From the NCBI RefSeq assembly GCF_018604545.1, contig NZ_CP075896.1:5580001-5644000 (forward strand): a stretch of DNA of 64,000 nucleotides, read 5' to 3'. The notes under the pieces were generated by a model, which searched no databases, was not told where the DNA came from, and saw only the letters and a program-made list of their open reading frames with translations. This DNA is from Streptomyces koelreuteriae (GTDB lineage: Bacteria; Actinomycetota; Actinomycetes; Streptomycetales; Streptomycetaceae). Within the stretch, counting starts at the first letter, position 1. Each line of letters opens with the position of its first letter. The translations under genes and the position numbers were made by a program. Of the stretch, positions 1-8,995 are shown in pieces.

Positions 1-153
1 CTGAGTCGTTCGCAGGCCCAGGGCCCGGGCCCGCGCGGGGCACGGGCCCCAGCCGCCTGGTGGGCGAGGCCCTGGGGTGCAGGGACGCAGTCCCATGGGG
101 TAACCCTGCGGGGTGTAGGGACGCAGTCCCACGGGGTGCAGGGGCGGAGCCCC

Positions 154-475
154 GCGAGGGGTGCAGGGGACGCAGTCCCCGCTGGGGTCCGGGGCGGAGC
201 CCCGATGCCTTTCGACCTCAGCCCCTTGGCCAACTGCTTCGGGCGGGTGGGTGGGCAAGCCCCCTGCGAGGGGTGCAGGGGACGCAGTCCCTGCCGGGGT
301 CCGGGCGGAGCCCCGATACCTTTCGACCTCAGCCCCTTGGCCAACCGATTCGGGTGGGTGGCTGGGAAGGCCCCCGCGACGGGCGCAGAGGACGCCGTCC
401 CCGCCGGGGCGCGGGGCGGAGCCCCGAGGGTCCAGCCTCTTGACCGACCGAGTCGGGCGGGCGGGTGGGCGAAGG
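154..475. repeat. Three degenerate tandem repeats of about 111 bp
   Basis: Units begin near 154, 266 and 376 (112 and 110 bp apart). Each carries two short palindromes, one of the type GGGGACGCAGTCCCC and one of the type GGGGCGGAGCCCC. The first two units then share a block containing CTTTCGACCTCAGCCCCTTG. Partial hairpin copies also lie at about 76-153. I see no credible gene in 1-496; the open frames there come from GC-rich sequence. Such palindromes recur between Streptomyces genes, but the tandem array is notable. Confidence 0.75.
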
Positions 476-496
476 CAACGATCACAGGGAGAACCC

Positions 497-1309
497 GTGC
501 CAGAAGGCCACACCATCCACCGCCTGGCCCAGGACTACGCCGCCGCCTTCCTCGGCACCACCCCCGACACCACCAGCCCTCAGGGCAAGTTCACCGACGC
601 CGCCTCAATCCTCACCGGCACGGAACTCACCCACACCGAGGCCCACGGCAAACACCTCTTCCTCGGCTTCCGCGACACCGACTGGATCCACATCCACCTC
701 GGCCTCTTCGGCAAGGTCACCTTCGGCCCGGCCCCCGCACCCCCACCCACCGACACGGTCCGCCTCCGCCTCGCGAACGACACCGCGTACGTGGACCTCC
801 GCGGCCCCACCACCTGCGCCCTGATCACACCCCCGGAGAAGCAGGCGATACACGACCGTCTCGGCCCCGACCCCCTCCGCGACGACGCCGACCCGGACAC
901 CGCGTACCGCCGTATCGCCCGCAGCCGTACGACGATCGCCGCCCTCCTCATGGACCAGAAGATCATCGCGGGCGTAGGAAACGTCTACCGCGCGGAGGTC
1001 CTCTTCCGGCACCGCATCGACCCGTACCGCCCCGGCAAGGACCTCACCCCACCCGAGTGGCACGCGATCTGGACCGACCTGGTCGGCCTCATGCACGAGG
1101 GCGTCCGCAACAACCGCATCGACACCGTCCGCCCGGAACACACCCCGGAGGCGATGGGCCGACCACCCCGCGTGGACGACCACGGCGGCGAGGTGTACGT
1201 CTACCGCAGGGCCAACCAGCCCTGCCACCTCTGCGGCCACACCATCCGCACCGCCGACATGGCCGCCCGCAACCTCTTCTGGTGCCCCACCTGCCAAAAC
1301 CGCCCCTGA
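497..1309 (+). CDS. Nei/Fpg-family DNA glycosylase (endonuclease VIII-like)
   Basis: A 270-aa base-excision repair enzyme expected to remove oxidised bases and nick the abasic site. The GTG at 497 was chosen because it gives the N-terminus (M)PEGHTIHR, in which the proline after the initiator is the family's Schiff-base nucleophile. An upstream extension of the frame runs into the repeat array and would bury that proline. A helix-two-turn-helix segment (IAGVGNVYRAEVLF) lies mid-protein, and a zinc finger closes the protein with cysteines at about 243, 246, 263 and 266. PEGHTIHR resembles Nei rather than MutM, which usually begins PELPEVE. It converges with the minus-strand gene that ends at 1368. 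Confidence 0.9.
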   Translation: MPEGHTIHRLAQDYAAAFLGTTPDTTSPQGKFTDAASILTGTELTHTEAHGKHLFLGFRDTDWIHIHLGLFGKVTFGPAPAPPPTDTVRLRLANDTAYVDLRGPTTCALITPPEKQAIHDRLGPDPLRDDADPDTAYRRIARSRTTIAALLMDQKIIAGVGNVYRAEVLFRHRIDPYRPGKDLTPPEWHAIWTDLVGLMHEGVRNNRIDTVRPEHTPEAMGRPPRVDDHGGEVYVYRRANQPCHLCGHTIRTADMAARNLFWCPTCQNRP

Positions 1310-1367
1310 GGAACAGGAACGGGAACAGGAACCCCAACCTCAGAAGCCCAACGTCAGAAGCCCAACC

Positions 1368-2630
1368 TCAGAAGCCGTACGGCAACCACGGCTCAACCCC
1401 ACCCGCCCCGAACCCCAACGACGCCTCCGCCAACGCCCCCCGCCGTACCTCCCGCACCCGCCCCGCCGCCCCCAACGAGCCCAGCGACACACCCCCGAGA
1501 TACGCCGCACTCAACTCCCGTACGGACAGGGCGACATCAGCCGCATCCACAGTACGCTCGCACGACGCCCCCTTCGCATCCCCGCTGAGCCGCCAACGCC
1601 CGGCGTTCCAGGGACAGAACGCGTCCTCCACCTCGAACACCACGTCCACCGGCGCCTGATACGTCCGCGCCTCCAGCGCGGCCCCCAGCTCCACCGGCCG
1701 TACGTACAGCGAATCCCGCAACCACGGCCTGCACCGCCGGATGTCCGACACCCAGTTCCGCCACGCGTCGTCCACCGGCCGCCCCCGCCCCCGCACCACC
1801 AGCGACGACGTCAGGTCGATCCCGAACAGGAACCGCCACAGCGCCGCGTCCGCCGCGGGGTCCAGCGCGGCCGATTCCTCCAGGATCACCGTGCCCTCGG
1901 GCCCGGCCGTCTCCCAGCCCGGCTTGACGCGATACCGCGCGTACCCGACCGTCTCGCCGTCCCGCTCGGCGAGGACGCACTGCAGCGGCGACGCCCCCTC
2001 CCGGTCGCTCTCCGGATCGAGCAGCCCGAGCCGCTCCCACCCGGGCTGATGCGTCAGCATCCCGGGCCGCGCCGGAACCAGCCGGGCGTACACCGCCTCG
2101 CACACATCGAGGACAGCGGCGGGATCCGCGTACCGCACCCGTACGTCATCCGTACCCGCCGGCAGCGACGTGAGCCGCACCCGGGTCGTATCGATCTCGG
2201 CGTTCAACTGGAAGGTGGCGCACGCGTATCCGAACCGGCCGTAGATCGCCGGCTCGGACGCCGTGAGCACGGCCAGCGGCTCACCCCAGGCCCGGACGTC
2301 GTCGAGCTGCCGCCGCATCATCGAGGTCAGAACCCCGCGCCGGCGATGCGTCGCGGCCACGCTGACCATGGTGACGCCCGCGGCCGGCACCGAGGCGCCG
2401 CCGGGCACCGTGAGCCGGAAGCTGAACGCCCCGGCCGTCCCCACACACTCGTCCCCGTCCCACGCACCGAGTGAACGGTCGACCTCGGTCAGCGAGTTCC
2501 ACAACTCCCGTTCCTCGGCGGACTCCGGCACCCCGCCGAAGCCCCGGATCAGAGTGTCGTACCACTTGTCCCAATCGTCCCGCCGTAGTACCCGCAGCTC
2601 GGCCGCGGACCCGGTCGCGTCAGTCGCCAT
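1368..2630 (-). CDS. Eis-like GNAT N-acetyltransferase with SCP2-like C-terminal domain
   Basis: A 420-aa protein whose length and layout fit the Eis family: an N-terminal GNAT fold with an acetyl-CoA loop (VAATHRRRGVLTSM, about residues 90-105), a second GNAT-like lobe, and a C-terminal sterol-carrier-like domain ending in Phe420. In Eis enzymes the terminal carboxylate serves in catalysis, so the aromatic C-terminus (LPYGF) supports the call. Relatives acetylate amines of aminoglycosides, peptides or polyamines; the substrate here is unknown. It is transcribed divergently from the phosphatase gene at 2793. Confidence 0.82.
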   Translation of the reverse strand: MATDATGSAAELRVLRRDDWDKWYDTLIRGFGGVPESAEERELWNSLTEVDRSLGAWDGDECVGTAGAFSFRLTVPGGASVPAAGVTMVSVAATHRRRGVLTSMMRRQLDDVRAWGEPLAVLTASEPAIYGRFGYACATFQLNAEIDTTRVRLTSLPAGTDDVRVRYADPAAVLDVCEAVYARLVPARPGMLTHQPGWERLGLLDPESDREGASPLQCVLAERDGETVGYARYRVKPGWETAGPEGTVILEESAALDPAADAALWRFLFGIDLTSSLVVRGRGRPVDDAWRNWVSDIRRCRPWLRDSLYVRPVELGAALEARTYQAPVDVVFEVEDAFCPWNAGRWRLSGDAKGASCERTVDAADVALSVRELSAAYLGGVSLGSLGAAGRVREVRRGALAEASLGFGAGGVEPWLPYGF

Positions 2631-2792
2631 GGACCATGCCTACCAGGGCAATGCGGGACGAGCGAGCAAATTTCTCCCAGGCGGCGGCGGGACGGCGCGC
2701 GGTGAAGTTGACTGTGAAGTCGGCCCTCGGACGGGGGACAAGTAGGACCTCCCGTGCCAAGGGGCTGGTCCGATGGATAGGGTCCCGAACTA

Positions 2793-3974
2793 ATGGCATC
2801 AGGACGAGAGCGGCGCGCGGAAGCCGACACGTTCACGGCCCGGTTGAAGAAGCAGTGGCACCGGGCCCGCGTCGGCGTGCGCCGAGCCGCCGTGGACTAC
2901 TTCCGCGGCGACGGCTCGGACTGGATCGCCCTGGCCGGTCTGCTCCTGACCGTTCCCCTGATCGCGGCGGCCACACTGGCGAACTCGGTGTGGTTCTCAC
3001 CGGCCGCGCTCGTCCTGCCCGTCGTCGTGGGCGGCCTGCTGCTGCGCCCGGCCAGCCTGCTCGGCCTGTACGCGGCGGCGGCCACGGCGCTGATCGTGGA
3101 GTCGGTGCAACTGGGCCCGTACACGGAGGGGCCCTCCAGGGTCACTCCGGGCATCGTGCTCGTGGTCGCGGCTTGCGGTTTCTTCGGGCTGCTGCTGGCC
3201 CAGTTCCGCAGCCGCGTCGGTGTGCCCTGGCGGCGCGGCGGCACCATGCTCTTCGACCTGCGCGAACGCATCCGGGTGCAGAGCCAGCTCCCCGACCTCC
3301 CGGGCGGCTGGCACCAGGAGATGGCGCTGCGCCCCGCGGGCGGCCAGTCCTTCTCGGGCGACTTCGTCGTCGCGGCCCGCACCAACGGCGGCCGTACGCT
3401 CGAGGTCGTCCTCACCGACGTCTCCGGCAAGGGCATGGACGCCGGCTCCCGCGCGCTGCTGCTGTCCGGCGCGTTCGGCGGCCTGCTGGGCTCCCTCCCG
3501 CCGCACGCCTTCCTCCCCGCCGCGAACGGCTATCTGCTCCGCCAGGACTGGGACGAGGGCTTCGCCACCTCCATCCACCTGGTCCTCGACCTGGACTCCG
3601 GCGACTACGAGCTCTACTCCGCCGGCCATCCGCCGGGCCTGCAGCTCAGCGCCGGCACCGGACGCTGGGAGGAGAAGGCCGCAGAGGGCCCGCTCCTCGG
3701 CGTCTACGACGGCGCCCAGTTCGACCCCGTCAAGGGCTCACTGCGCCCGGGCGACGTCCTGATGCTCTTCACGGACGGCCTCGTGGAGACCTCCGACCGC
3801 GACATCGTCGAGGGCATCGACCGCCTCACCGGCGAAGCCGACCGCTACGTCGCCGGCGGCTTCCACGGCGCCGCCTGGCACCTCATCGAAGCGGTCGCCA
3901 AGGACGTCAACGACGACCGAGCCCTCCTCCTGATCTGCCGAGAGGGCCCGACAGCGACGTCCGCCCTCCGCTGA
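2793..3974 (+). CDS. Membrane-anchored PP2C/SpoIIE-type serine phosphatase
   Basis: A 393-aa protein. After a basic N-terminus come several hydrophobic segments (about residues 45-70, 72-95 and 110-130), then a PPM/SpoIIE (RsbU-like) phosphatase domain from about residue 170. Metal-binding motifs visible are FSGDFV, TDVSGKGMDAG, FTDGLVE and NDDRALLLI. Such enzymes usually dephosphorylate anti-sigma-factor antagonists or switch proteins; no cognate kinase or antagonist gene is adjacent, so the pathway is unknown. A TAGGGT box at 2778-2783 lies only 10 nt before the ATG, which suggests a very short or absent leader. Confidence 0.85.
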   Translation: MASGRERRAEADTFTARLKKQWHRARVGVRRAAVDYFRGDGSDWIALAGLLLTVPLIAAATLANSVWFSPAALVLPVVVGGLLLRPASLLGLYAAAATALIVESVQLGPYTEGPSRVTPGIVLVVAACGFFGLLLAQFRSRVGVPWRRGGTMLFDLRERIRVQSQLPDLPGGWHQEMALRPAGGQSFSGDFVVAARTNGGRTLEVVLTDVSGKGMDAGSRALLLSGAFGGLLGSLPPHAFLPAANGYLLRQDWDEGFATSIHLVLDLDSGDYELYSAGHPPGLQLSAGTGRWEEKAAEGPLLGVYDGAQFDPVKGSLRPGDVLMLFTDGLVETSDRDIVEGIDRLTGEADRYVAGGFHGAAWHLIEAVAKDVNDDRALLLICREGPTATSALR

Positions 3975-4103
3975 GGTGGGGTTTTCCCCAGGTCGGTTCG
4001 GCGGTCGTCCTCATGGTCCGCGCACCCTCCGTCTCCGTACGTTCGAGACATCGCCTGCGAACGGCGCACGGCGAGCGAGCGACACGGGATCGGAAGGACA
4101 GAC

Positions 4104-4898
4104 ATGGCAGGGGACTGGGCCGTAGAACTGCACGGCGTCCGCAAGCACTACGGCCGCGGCCGCACCGCCGTCCACGCCCTGCGCGGCATCGACCTCACAC
4201 TCCGGCACGGCAGTTACACCGCGGTGATGGGCCCCTCCGGCTCCGGCAAGTCCACCTTCCTCCAGTGCGCGGCGGGCCTCGACCGCCCCACGGCGGGCGC
4301 GGTCCGCCTGGGCGGCACGGAGATCACCGGCATGAAGGAGAACAAGCTCACCGCCCTGCGCCGCACCCGCATCGGCTTCGTCTTCCAAGCCTTCAACCTC
4401 CTGCCGTCCCTCACGGTCGAGCAGAACGTCGTCCTCCCGATGCGCCTGGCCGGCCACCGAGCCGACGGCCGTCGCGCCGCCGAGGTCCTGGACCGGGTCG
4501 GCCTCGCGGACAAGGCCCGGCGCCGTCCGGGTCAGCTCTCCGGAGGCCAGCAGCAGTGCGTGGCCATCGCCCGCGCCCTGGTCACAAGGCCCGATGTCGT
4601 CTTCGCGGACGAGCCGACCGGCGCCCTGGACACCACCACGGCCGCCGAGATCCTCGCCCTGCTCCGCCGGTCCGTCGACACCCAGGGCGCCACGGTCGTC
4701 ATGGTCACCCACGACCCGGCCGCAGCCGCCTGGGCGGACCGTGTCCTGTTCCTGGCCGACGGCGAGATCATCGACCACCTCGACCGCGAAGGGGCCGGTC
4801 TCGCCGGCGCCCCTCCCGCCCGCACCCACGTCGACCGCATCGCCGCCCGGATGACCTCGCTGACCGCGGCGCCCACCTTTGAGGAAGCGGCGGCCTGA
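4104..4898 (+). CDS. ABC transporter ATP-binding protein (MacB/LolD-type)
   Basis: A 264-aa nucleotide-binding subunit with Walker A GPSGSGKST (residues 43-51), a Q-loop (FVFQAFNLLPSLTVEQNV), signature LSGGQQQ, Walker B VVFADEPTGALD and the switch histidine in VTHD. The residue after the signature is Cys (QQQC) where Arg is usual; function should be retained. This subfamily powers FtsX/MacB-type permeases used in export or mechanotransmission rather than import. GGAAGG lies 7 nt before the ATG. Its stop shares one base with the start of the permease gene (TGATG), so the two are translationally coupled. Confidence 0.93.
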   Translation: MAGDWAVELHGVRKHYGRGRTAVHALRGIDLTLRHGSYTAVMGPSGSGKSTFLQCAAGLDRPTAGAVRLGGTEITGMKENKLTALRRTRIGFVFQAFNLLPSLTVEQNVVLPMRLAGHRADGRRAAEVLDRVGLADKARRRPGQLSGGQQQCVAIARALVTRPDVVFADEPTGALDTTTAAEILALLRRSVDTQGATVVMVTHDPAAAAWADRVLFLADGEIIDHLDREGAGLAGAPPARTHVDRIAARMTSLTAAPTFEEAAA

Positions 4899-7333
4899 TG
4901 TTCCTCCCCAACGGCCTCGCCCGCGCGGCCCTCCGCTTCCGGCCCGCCGCGTTCGTCGGCACGTTCGTCGCCCTGATGCTGGCCGCGACGATCGTGTCGG
5001 CCTGCGGCATCCTGCTGGAGACGGGAGTCCGCGCCGAGGTCCCGCCCCGGCGCTACGCGCAGGTCCCTGTTGTGGCCGCCGCAGAGCAGTGGGCCGGGAA
5101 GCCGGACACGGGCGCTGTCGTGCCGGACCGGGCCCGCCTCGACGACTCCCTGGTGGCGAAGGCCGCAGCGGTGCCCGGGGCGCGCACGGCGATCCCCGAC
5201 GTCACCTTCCCCGTACTCACCCCCGAGGCCACGCTCACCGCCCACGGCTGGGGCTCCACCGCCTTCACCGGCGAACGCCTCACCGCCGGACGCGCCCCCG
5301 GCCCCGGCGAGGTCGTCCTCGCCCGGGGCCCACGCGCCTCCGTCGGCGACTCCGTCACCCTCACCACCCCGGAGGGCGCCCGCACCTACCGCGTCTCCGG
5401 AACCACCGCCGCCACGGACACGGCGAACCCCACCGTCTGGTTCGCAGACGCCGAAGCCGTACGCGTCTCCGGACACCCCCACCGCGTCGACACCATCGCC
5501 GTCCTGCCCGAGCCCGGCATCAGCACCGGAACCCTCGAATCCAGGGTCGCCCACGCCCTGGGCGCCAGGGCCGAGGTCCACACCGGCGACGACCGGGGCG
5601 CCGTCGAGGACCCCCTCCTCACCGAGGCCAGGGAGGTCCTCACCGGAATCGGCGGTTCCTTCGGCGGCATCGCCACCCTGGTCGCCGTCTTCACCGCCGC
5701 CGGCACCGTCGCCCTCGCCGTGGGCCGACGGGCCCGCGAGTTCGCCCTGCTGCGCGCCATCGGCACCACCCCGCGCCAGATCCGCCGCACCGTCGCTACC
5801 GAGGCCCTGCTCGTCGCCCCGGTCGCGGGCGCGCTCGGCTGCCTGCCCGGGATCGCCCTGGCCGCCTGGTGGTTCGGCCAGTTGAAGGACAAGGGCGCCG
5901 TCCCGGAAGCCGTCGACCTCACCATCTCCTGGATCCCGCTCGTGGTCACGGCCGGGACGGTCCTCGTCACCGCCCTGCTCGCCGGATACGTCGCCGCGCA
6001 CCGCGGTTCGCGCATCAAGCCCGGGCAGGCGCTCAGCGAGGCGTCCGTGGAACGGCTGAGCCCGGGCTGGATCCGCACCCCGCTCGGTGTGGCGGCAGCG
6101 GCCGGCGGCTGTGTGTGCGCGGGCCTGGCCGCCTCGGCGACCGGCGAGGACGCGGCCAACGCCGCCCTCGGTGTCGTCATGCTCTTCATGCTGGCCGTCG
6201 CGCTGCTGGGCCCCCTGGTGGCCCGCGCCTGCGCCGCCCTCTTCGGACTCCCGCTGCGCGGAGCCGGGGCCCCCGCCGCCCTCGCCGCGGCCAACTCCCG
6301 TACCAACGCCCGGCGTCTGACCTCCGCGATCACGCCGATCGTGCTCGCCATGGCGTTCTCCTCCGTCCTCGTCTTCCTGCACACCAGCGAGGACCGGGTC
6401 ACCGGCGAACAGCAGCGGTCGGGCATCGTCGCCGACCGCGTCGTCACGGCAGACCAGGGCGCCCTGCCCCCGGACGCCCTGCGGCGCGTGGAACGGACCC
6501 CCGGCGTCACCGCCGCCGTCGGCCTGCTGAGGACATCCGTCCTGGTCCCGGCCACCGGCGTCCTGACCCCCGTCTCCGCGCAGGGCGTCACCGGCACCGC
6601 CCGCGCCCTGACCGCCGTACAGGACCTGGACGTCGAGCGCGGACAACTCACCCTGAAGCGAGGCGAGATAGCCCTCGACGCGTCCGTCGCCGACAACGCG
6701 AACGTCCGGGTCGGCGACCGCATCCGCGTCCACCTGCCCGACGGCACCCGGGCCACCCCGCTGGTGGCGGCGACGTACGGACGCGGCATGGGACTGTCCC
6801 AGGTCACCCTGAACCGCGCCGACCTGGCCCGCCACGTCAGCTCGTCCTTCGACACCGAACTGTGGGTCAAGGGCGGTACGGCGCAGGCACTCGCACCGCT
6901 CGGCCGTGTCCTGGAGCGCGCCGACTACACGACCGCCGCGTCCCTCGACCGGGAGCTCAACGGCTGGGCGAACCGCGTGATGGCGGCCGTACTCGGCGGC
7001 TTCGCGGCCGTGGCAGCCGTCAACACCCTGGTGATGACGGTCCTCGACCGCCGCGGCGAACTCGGCACGCTCCGCCTGCTCGGCTCCACCCGCCGTCAGG
7101 TGCTGCGCATGGTCCGCTGGGAAGCCCTCCTGGTCGCCGTCGCGGGCATCACGCTCGGCACGGCGATCGCCCTGGCCACGCTCGTCCCGATGATGCGGGG
7201 CCTGACGGGGCAGGGGCCGTACATACCCCCGCTGGTCTACGGCTCGTTCGCGGCCTCGATCCTCGTCCTCGGCGTGGCCGCCGCGACCCTGCCGGCCCGG
7301 GCGGCGCTGCGCGGGGAGACACTGGAGCGGTGA
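4898..7333 (+). CDS. FtsX/MacB-like ABC transporter permease
   Basis: An 811-aa membrane protein with two copies of the FtsX-type permease module, each with an extracytoplasmic domain after its first membrane segment. Hydrophobic segments are visible near residues 20-40, 250-280, 310-335, 350-375, 400-450 and 480-500, and three more fill the last 150 residues. The motif RRREL-type/LLRAIGTTPRQIRR, found at the cytoplasmic end of these permeases, appears after the fourth segment and again as LGTLRLLGSTRRQVLRM near the C-terminus. With the upstream ATPase it should form a complete two-gene transporter. Its stop overlaps the next start (GTGA). Confidence 0.9.
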   Translation: MFLPNGLARAALRFRPAAFVGTFVALMLAATIVSACGILLETGVRAEVPPRRYAQVPVVAAAEQWAGKPDTGAVVPDRARLDDSLVAKAAAVPGARTAIPDVTFPVLTPEATLTAHGWGSTAFTGERLTAGRAPGPGEVVLARGPRASVGDSVTLTTPEGARTYRVSGTTAATDTANPTVWFADAEAVRVSGHPHRVDTIAVLPEPGISTGTLESRVAHALGARAEVHTGDDRGAVEDPLLTEAREVLTGIGGSFGGIATLVAVFTAAGTVALAVGRRAREFALLRAIGTTPRQIRRTVATEALLVAPVAGALGCLPGIALAAWWFGQLKDKGAVPEAVDLTISWIPLVVTAGTVLVTALLAGYVAAHRGSRIKPGQALSEASVERLSPGWIRTPLGVAAAAGGCVCAGLAASATGEDAANAALGVVMLFMLAVALLGPLVARACAALFGLPLRGAGAPAALAAANSRTNARRLTSAITPIVLAMAFSSVLVFLHTSEDRVTGEQQRSGIVADRVVTADQGALPPDALRRVERTPGVTAAVGLLRTSVLVPATGVLTPVSAQGVTGTARALTAVQDLDVERGQLTLKRGEIALDASVADNANVRVGDRIRVHLPDGTRATPLVAATYGRGMGLSQVTLNRADLARHVSSSFDTELWVKGGTAQALAPLGRVLERADYTTAASLDRELNGWANRVMAAVLGGFAAVAAVNTLVMTVLDRRGELGTLRLLGSTRRQVLRMVRWEALLVAVAGITLGTAIALATLVPMMRGLTGQGPYIPPLVYGSFAASILVLGVAAATLPARAALRGETLER

Positions 7334-7797
7334 CCGAGACACCCCGCACCCCGCTGACCCTGGCCCAGGTCGAGGCCACCGCCCGCGCCGCGCACGACGG
7401 CCAGACCGACAAGGCGGGACGGCCCTACGCCGAACACCTGCGGGCTGTGGCCGAGGGAGTGCGGGACCGGGGCGGTGACGAGGACCAGATCGCGGCGGCC
7501 TGGCTGCACGACGCCGTCGAGGACGACGCCCTTTCGCTCCAGTGGCTGCGCGGGGCCGCGTTGAGCAGCCGGACGAAGGACATCGTCCTCGCGGTCACCA
7601 AGCGGGCGGGGGAGCCGCCCGAAGAGTACGCCGCGCGCATCCTCGCCACCCCCGGGGCGCTGCTCGTGAAGGAGGCGGACCTGGCGCACAACGCGGATCC
7701 GGAACGTCTCGCGGTCCTCGACGAGGCCACCCGCATGCGACTGGCCGAGAAGTACGCACGGATGCGCGCACTTCTCGGCCAGGGAGATGCGATCTGA
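7330..7797 (+). CDS. Small HD-domain hydrolase (Mesh1/SpoT-hydrolase-like)
   Basis: A 155-aa single-domain protein beginning at the GTG that overlaps the permease stop. It shows the HD signature of (p)ppGpp hydrolases: a first His in YAEHLRAV (H36), the doublet LHDAVEDD (H60-D61) and a C-terminal LAHNADPERL segment matching the DRLHN region of Rel/SpoT. There is no synthetase, TGS or ACT domain. Known relatives (small alarmone hydrolases, Mesh1) degrade (p)ppGpp, and some act on other nucleotides. Coupling to an ABC exporter is unusual and its reason is unknown. It converges with the acyltransferase, whose stop is 7 bp away. Confidence 0.72.
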   Translation: MTETPRTPLTLAQVEATARAAHDGQTDKAGRPYAEHLRAVAEGVRDRGGDEDQIAAAWLHDAVEDDALSLQWLRGAALSSRTKDIVLAVTKRAGEPPEEYAARILATPGALLVKEADLAHNADPERLAVLDEATRMRLAEKYARMRALLGQGDAI

Positions 7798-7804
7798 AAG
7801 GCGC

Positions 7805-8995
7805 CTAGGCGTTGACCTTCTCGCGTTCCTTCTCGCGCTCGCGCCGCTCAGCACTCTGCCTCTCGCGCGCGACCTCGGCCGCGTCCTGCTTGAAGGCCCA
7901 TGCCATCTTCGGCTCCATCGCGAACTTGAACATGCGCTGCACCGGCTTGGTGCACAGCGCCGTCACGACGGCGGCCGCGAGGACGGTCACGGTGATCTGG
8001 CCGGCCGGCTGGTGGAACCAGCTCGCCTCGAACCAGCCCTGGTAGTCGCCGGCCTTCACGAGGAAGCCGTGCAGCAGGTAGCCGTAGAGCGTGCCCGCGC
8101 CGAGCGCGGTGAACCACATGTGGCGGCGCGGCACCCAGGCGAAGAAGCAGGCGGTCAGCACCAGCGAGCAGCCGAACATCGCGAGGACCATGACCGGCCC
8201 GGCCCACCACGGCGCGCCCAGTTCCTGCGCGGCGTCACGGTGGTAGAACCACGCGGTGTTCATGCGCGGCACGGCCCACCAGCTGAAGGCGAGCGCGGCG
8301 GCGAACACGGGCACCGCGGCGATCCGCACCGAACGGGTGCGCACCATCTGGAAGTGCTCGGGCTTCATCACCAGGCCCAGCACGAAGAACGGCAGGAACT
8401 GCAGGACACGCTGCAGGTCCAGGTCGTCACCGATCTCCGGGGTGACGGTCGCCAGCATCGCGAGACCGAGCGCCAGCGGCAGCGGCCAGCGCACCATGTT
8501 CCAGATGGGGGTGGTCAGCCGCCAGATGAACAGCGCGACCAGGAACCAGGTCAGGTACCACGGGTCGAGGAGGCTGATGTCCTGACTCGGGTCGTCGTCG
8601 ATCCACCGCTTGAAGAGCGGGTAGGCCGTCTCGAAGATGATGTACGGCACGGCCACGCCCGTGATCAGGCGCTTGAGCCGGTCCGGCCGCATGTCGAAAC
8701 TGCGCGAGAAGTAGCCGGAGATGATGATGAACGCCGGCATGTGGAACGCGTAGACGAGCTGGTACGCCGCCTCGAGTATCCGGCTGTCGCCCTTGAGCGG
8801 TTCCCAGGCATGGCCCATGGCCACCAGCACGATCGCGAGGTACTTCGCGTTGTCGAAGAACGCGTCGCGCTGCTTGCCGTTCTGCTTCTTCTGGGGGCTC
8901 TGCGGCGAGCGCGGGCTCGGCACTCCGCCTGCCGGCGACTGTGCCGGGGGAAGTGGCGCCTTGCGGTCGCCGTTCGGTCGCAGCGAGTTCGTCAC
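7805..8995 (-). CDS. Acyltransferase family 3 membrane protein
   Basis: A 396-aa polytopic membrane protein of the acyltransferase-3/OafA group (fucose 4-O-acetylase-like). After a cytoplasmic Pro/Lys-rich N-terminus comes DNAKYLAIVLVAMGH with the early conserved His, then FHMPAFIIISGYF, a hallmark of the family, then about ten hydrophobic helices and a charged Arg/Glu-rich tail. Relatives transfer acyl groups from CoA to surface sugars or lipids. GTG 8995 is preferred over GTG 9007 because GGGAGG lies just before it. The minus-strand TAGGGT at 9080-9085 is a likely -10 box. Confidence 0.83.
   Translation of the reverse strand: MTNSLRPNGDRKAPLPPAQSPAGGVPSPRSPQSPQKKQNGKQRDAFFDNAKYLAIVLVAMGHAWEPLKGDSRILEAAYQLVYAFHMPAFIIISGYFSRSFDMRPDRLKRLITGVAVPYIIFETAYPLFKRWIDDDPSQDISLLDPWYLTWFLVALFIWRLTTPIWNMVRWPLPLALGLAMLATVTPEIGDDLDLQRVLQFLPFFVLGLVMKPEHFQMVRTRSVRIAAVPVFAAALAFSWWAVPRMNTAWFYHRDAAQELGAPWWAGPVMVLAMFGCSLVLTACFFAWVPRRHMWFTALGAGTLYGYLLHGFLVKAGDYQGWFEASWFHQPAGQITVTVLAAAVVTALCTKPVQRMFKFAMEPKMAWAFKQDAAEVARERQSAERREREKEREKVNA

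Noticed and set aside
4532..7342. 936-aa minus-strand frame opposite the ABC permease
   Set aside because: A composition artefact rich in Gly, Asp and Arg, fully overlapping a well-supported gene.
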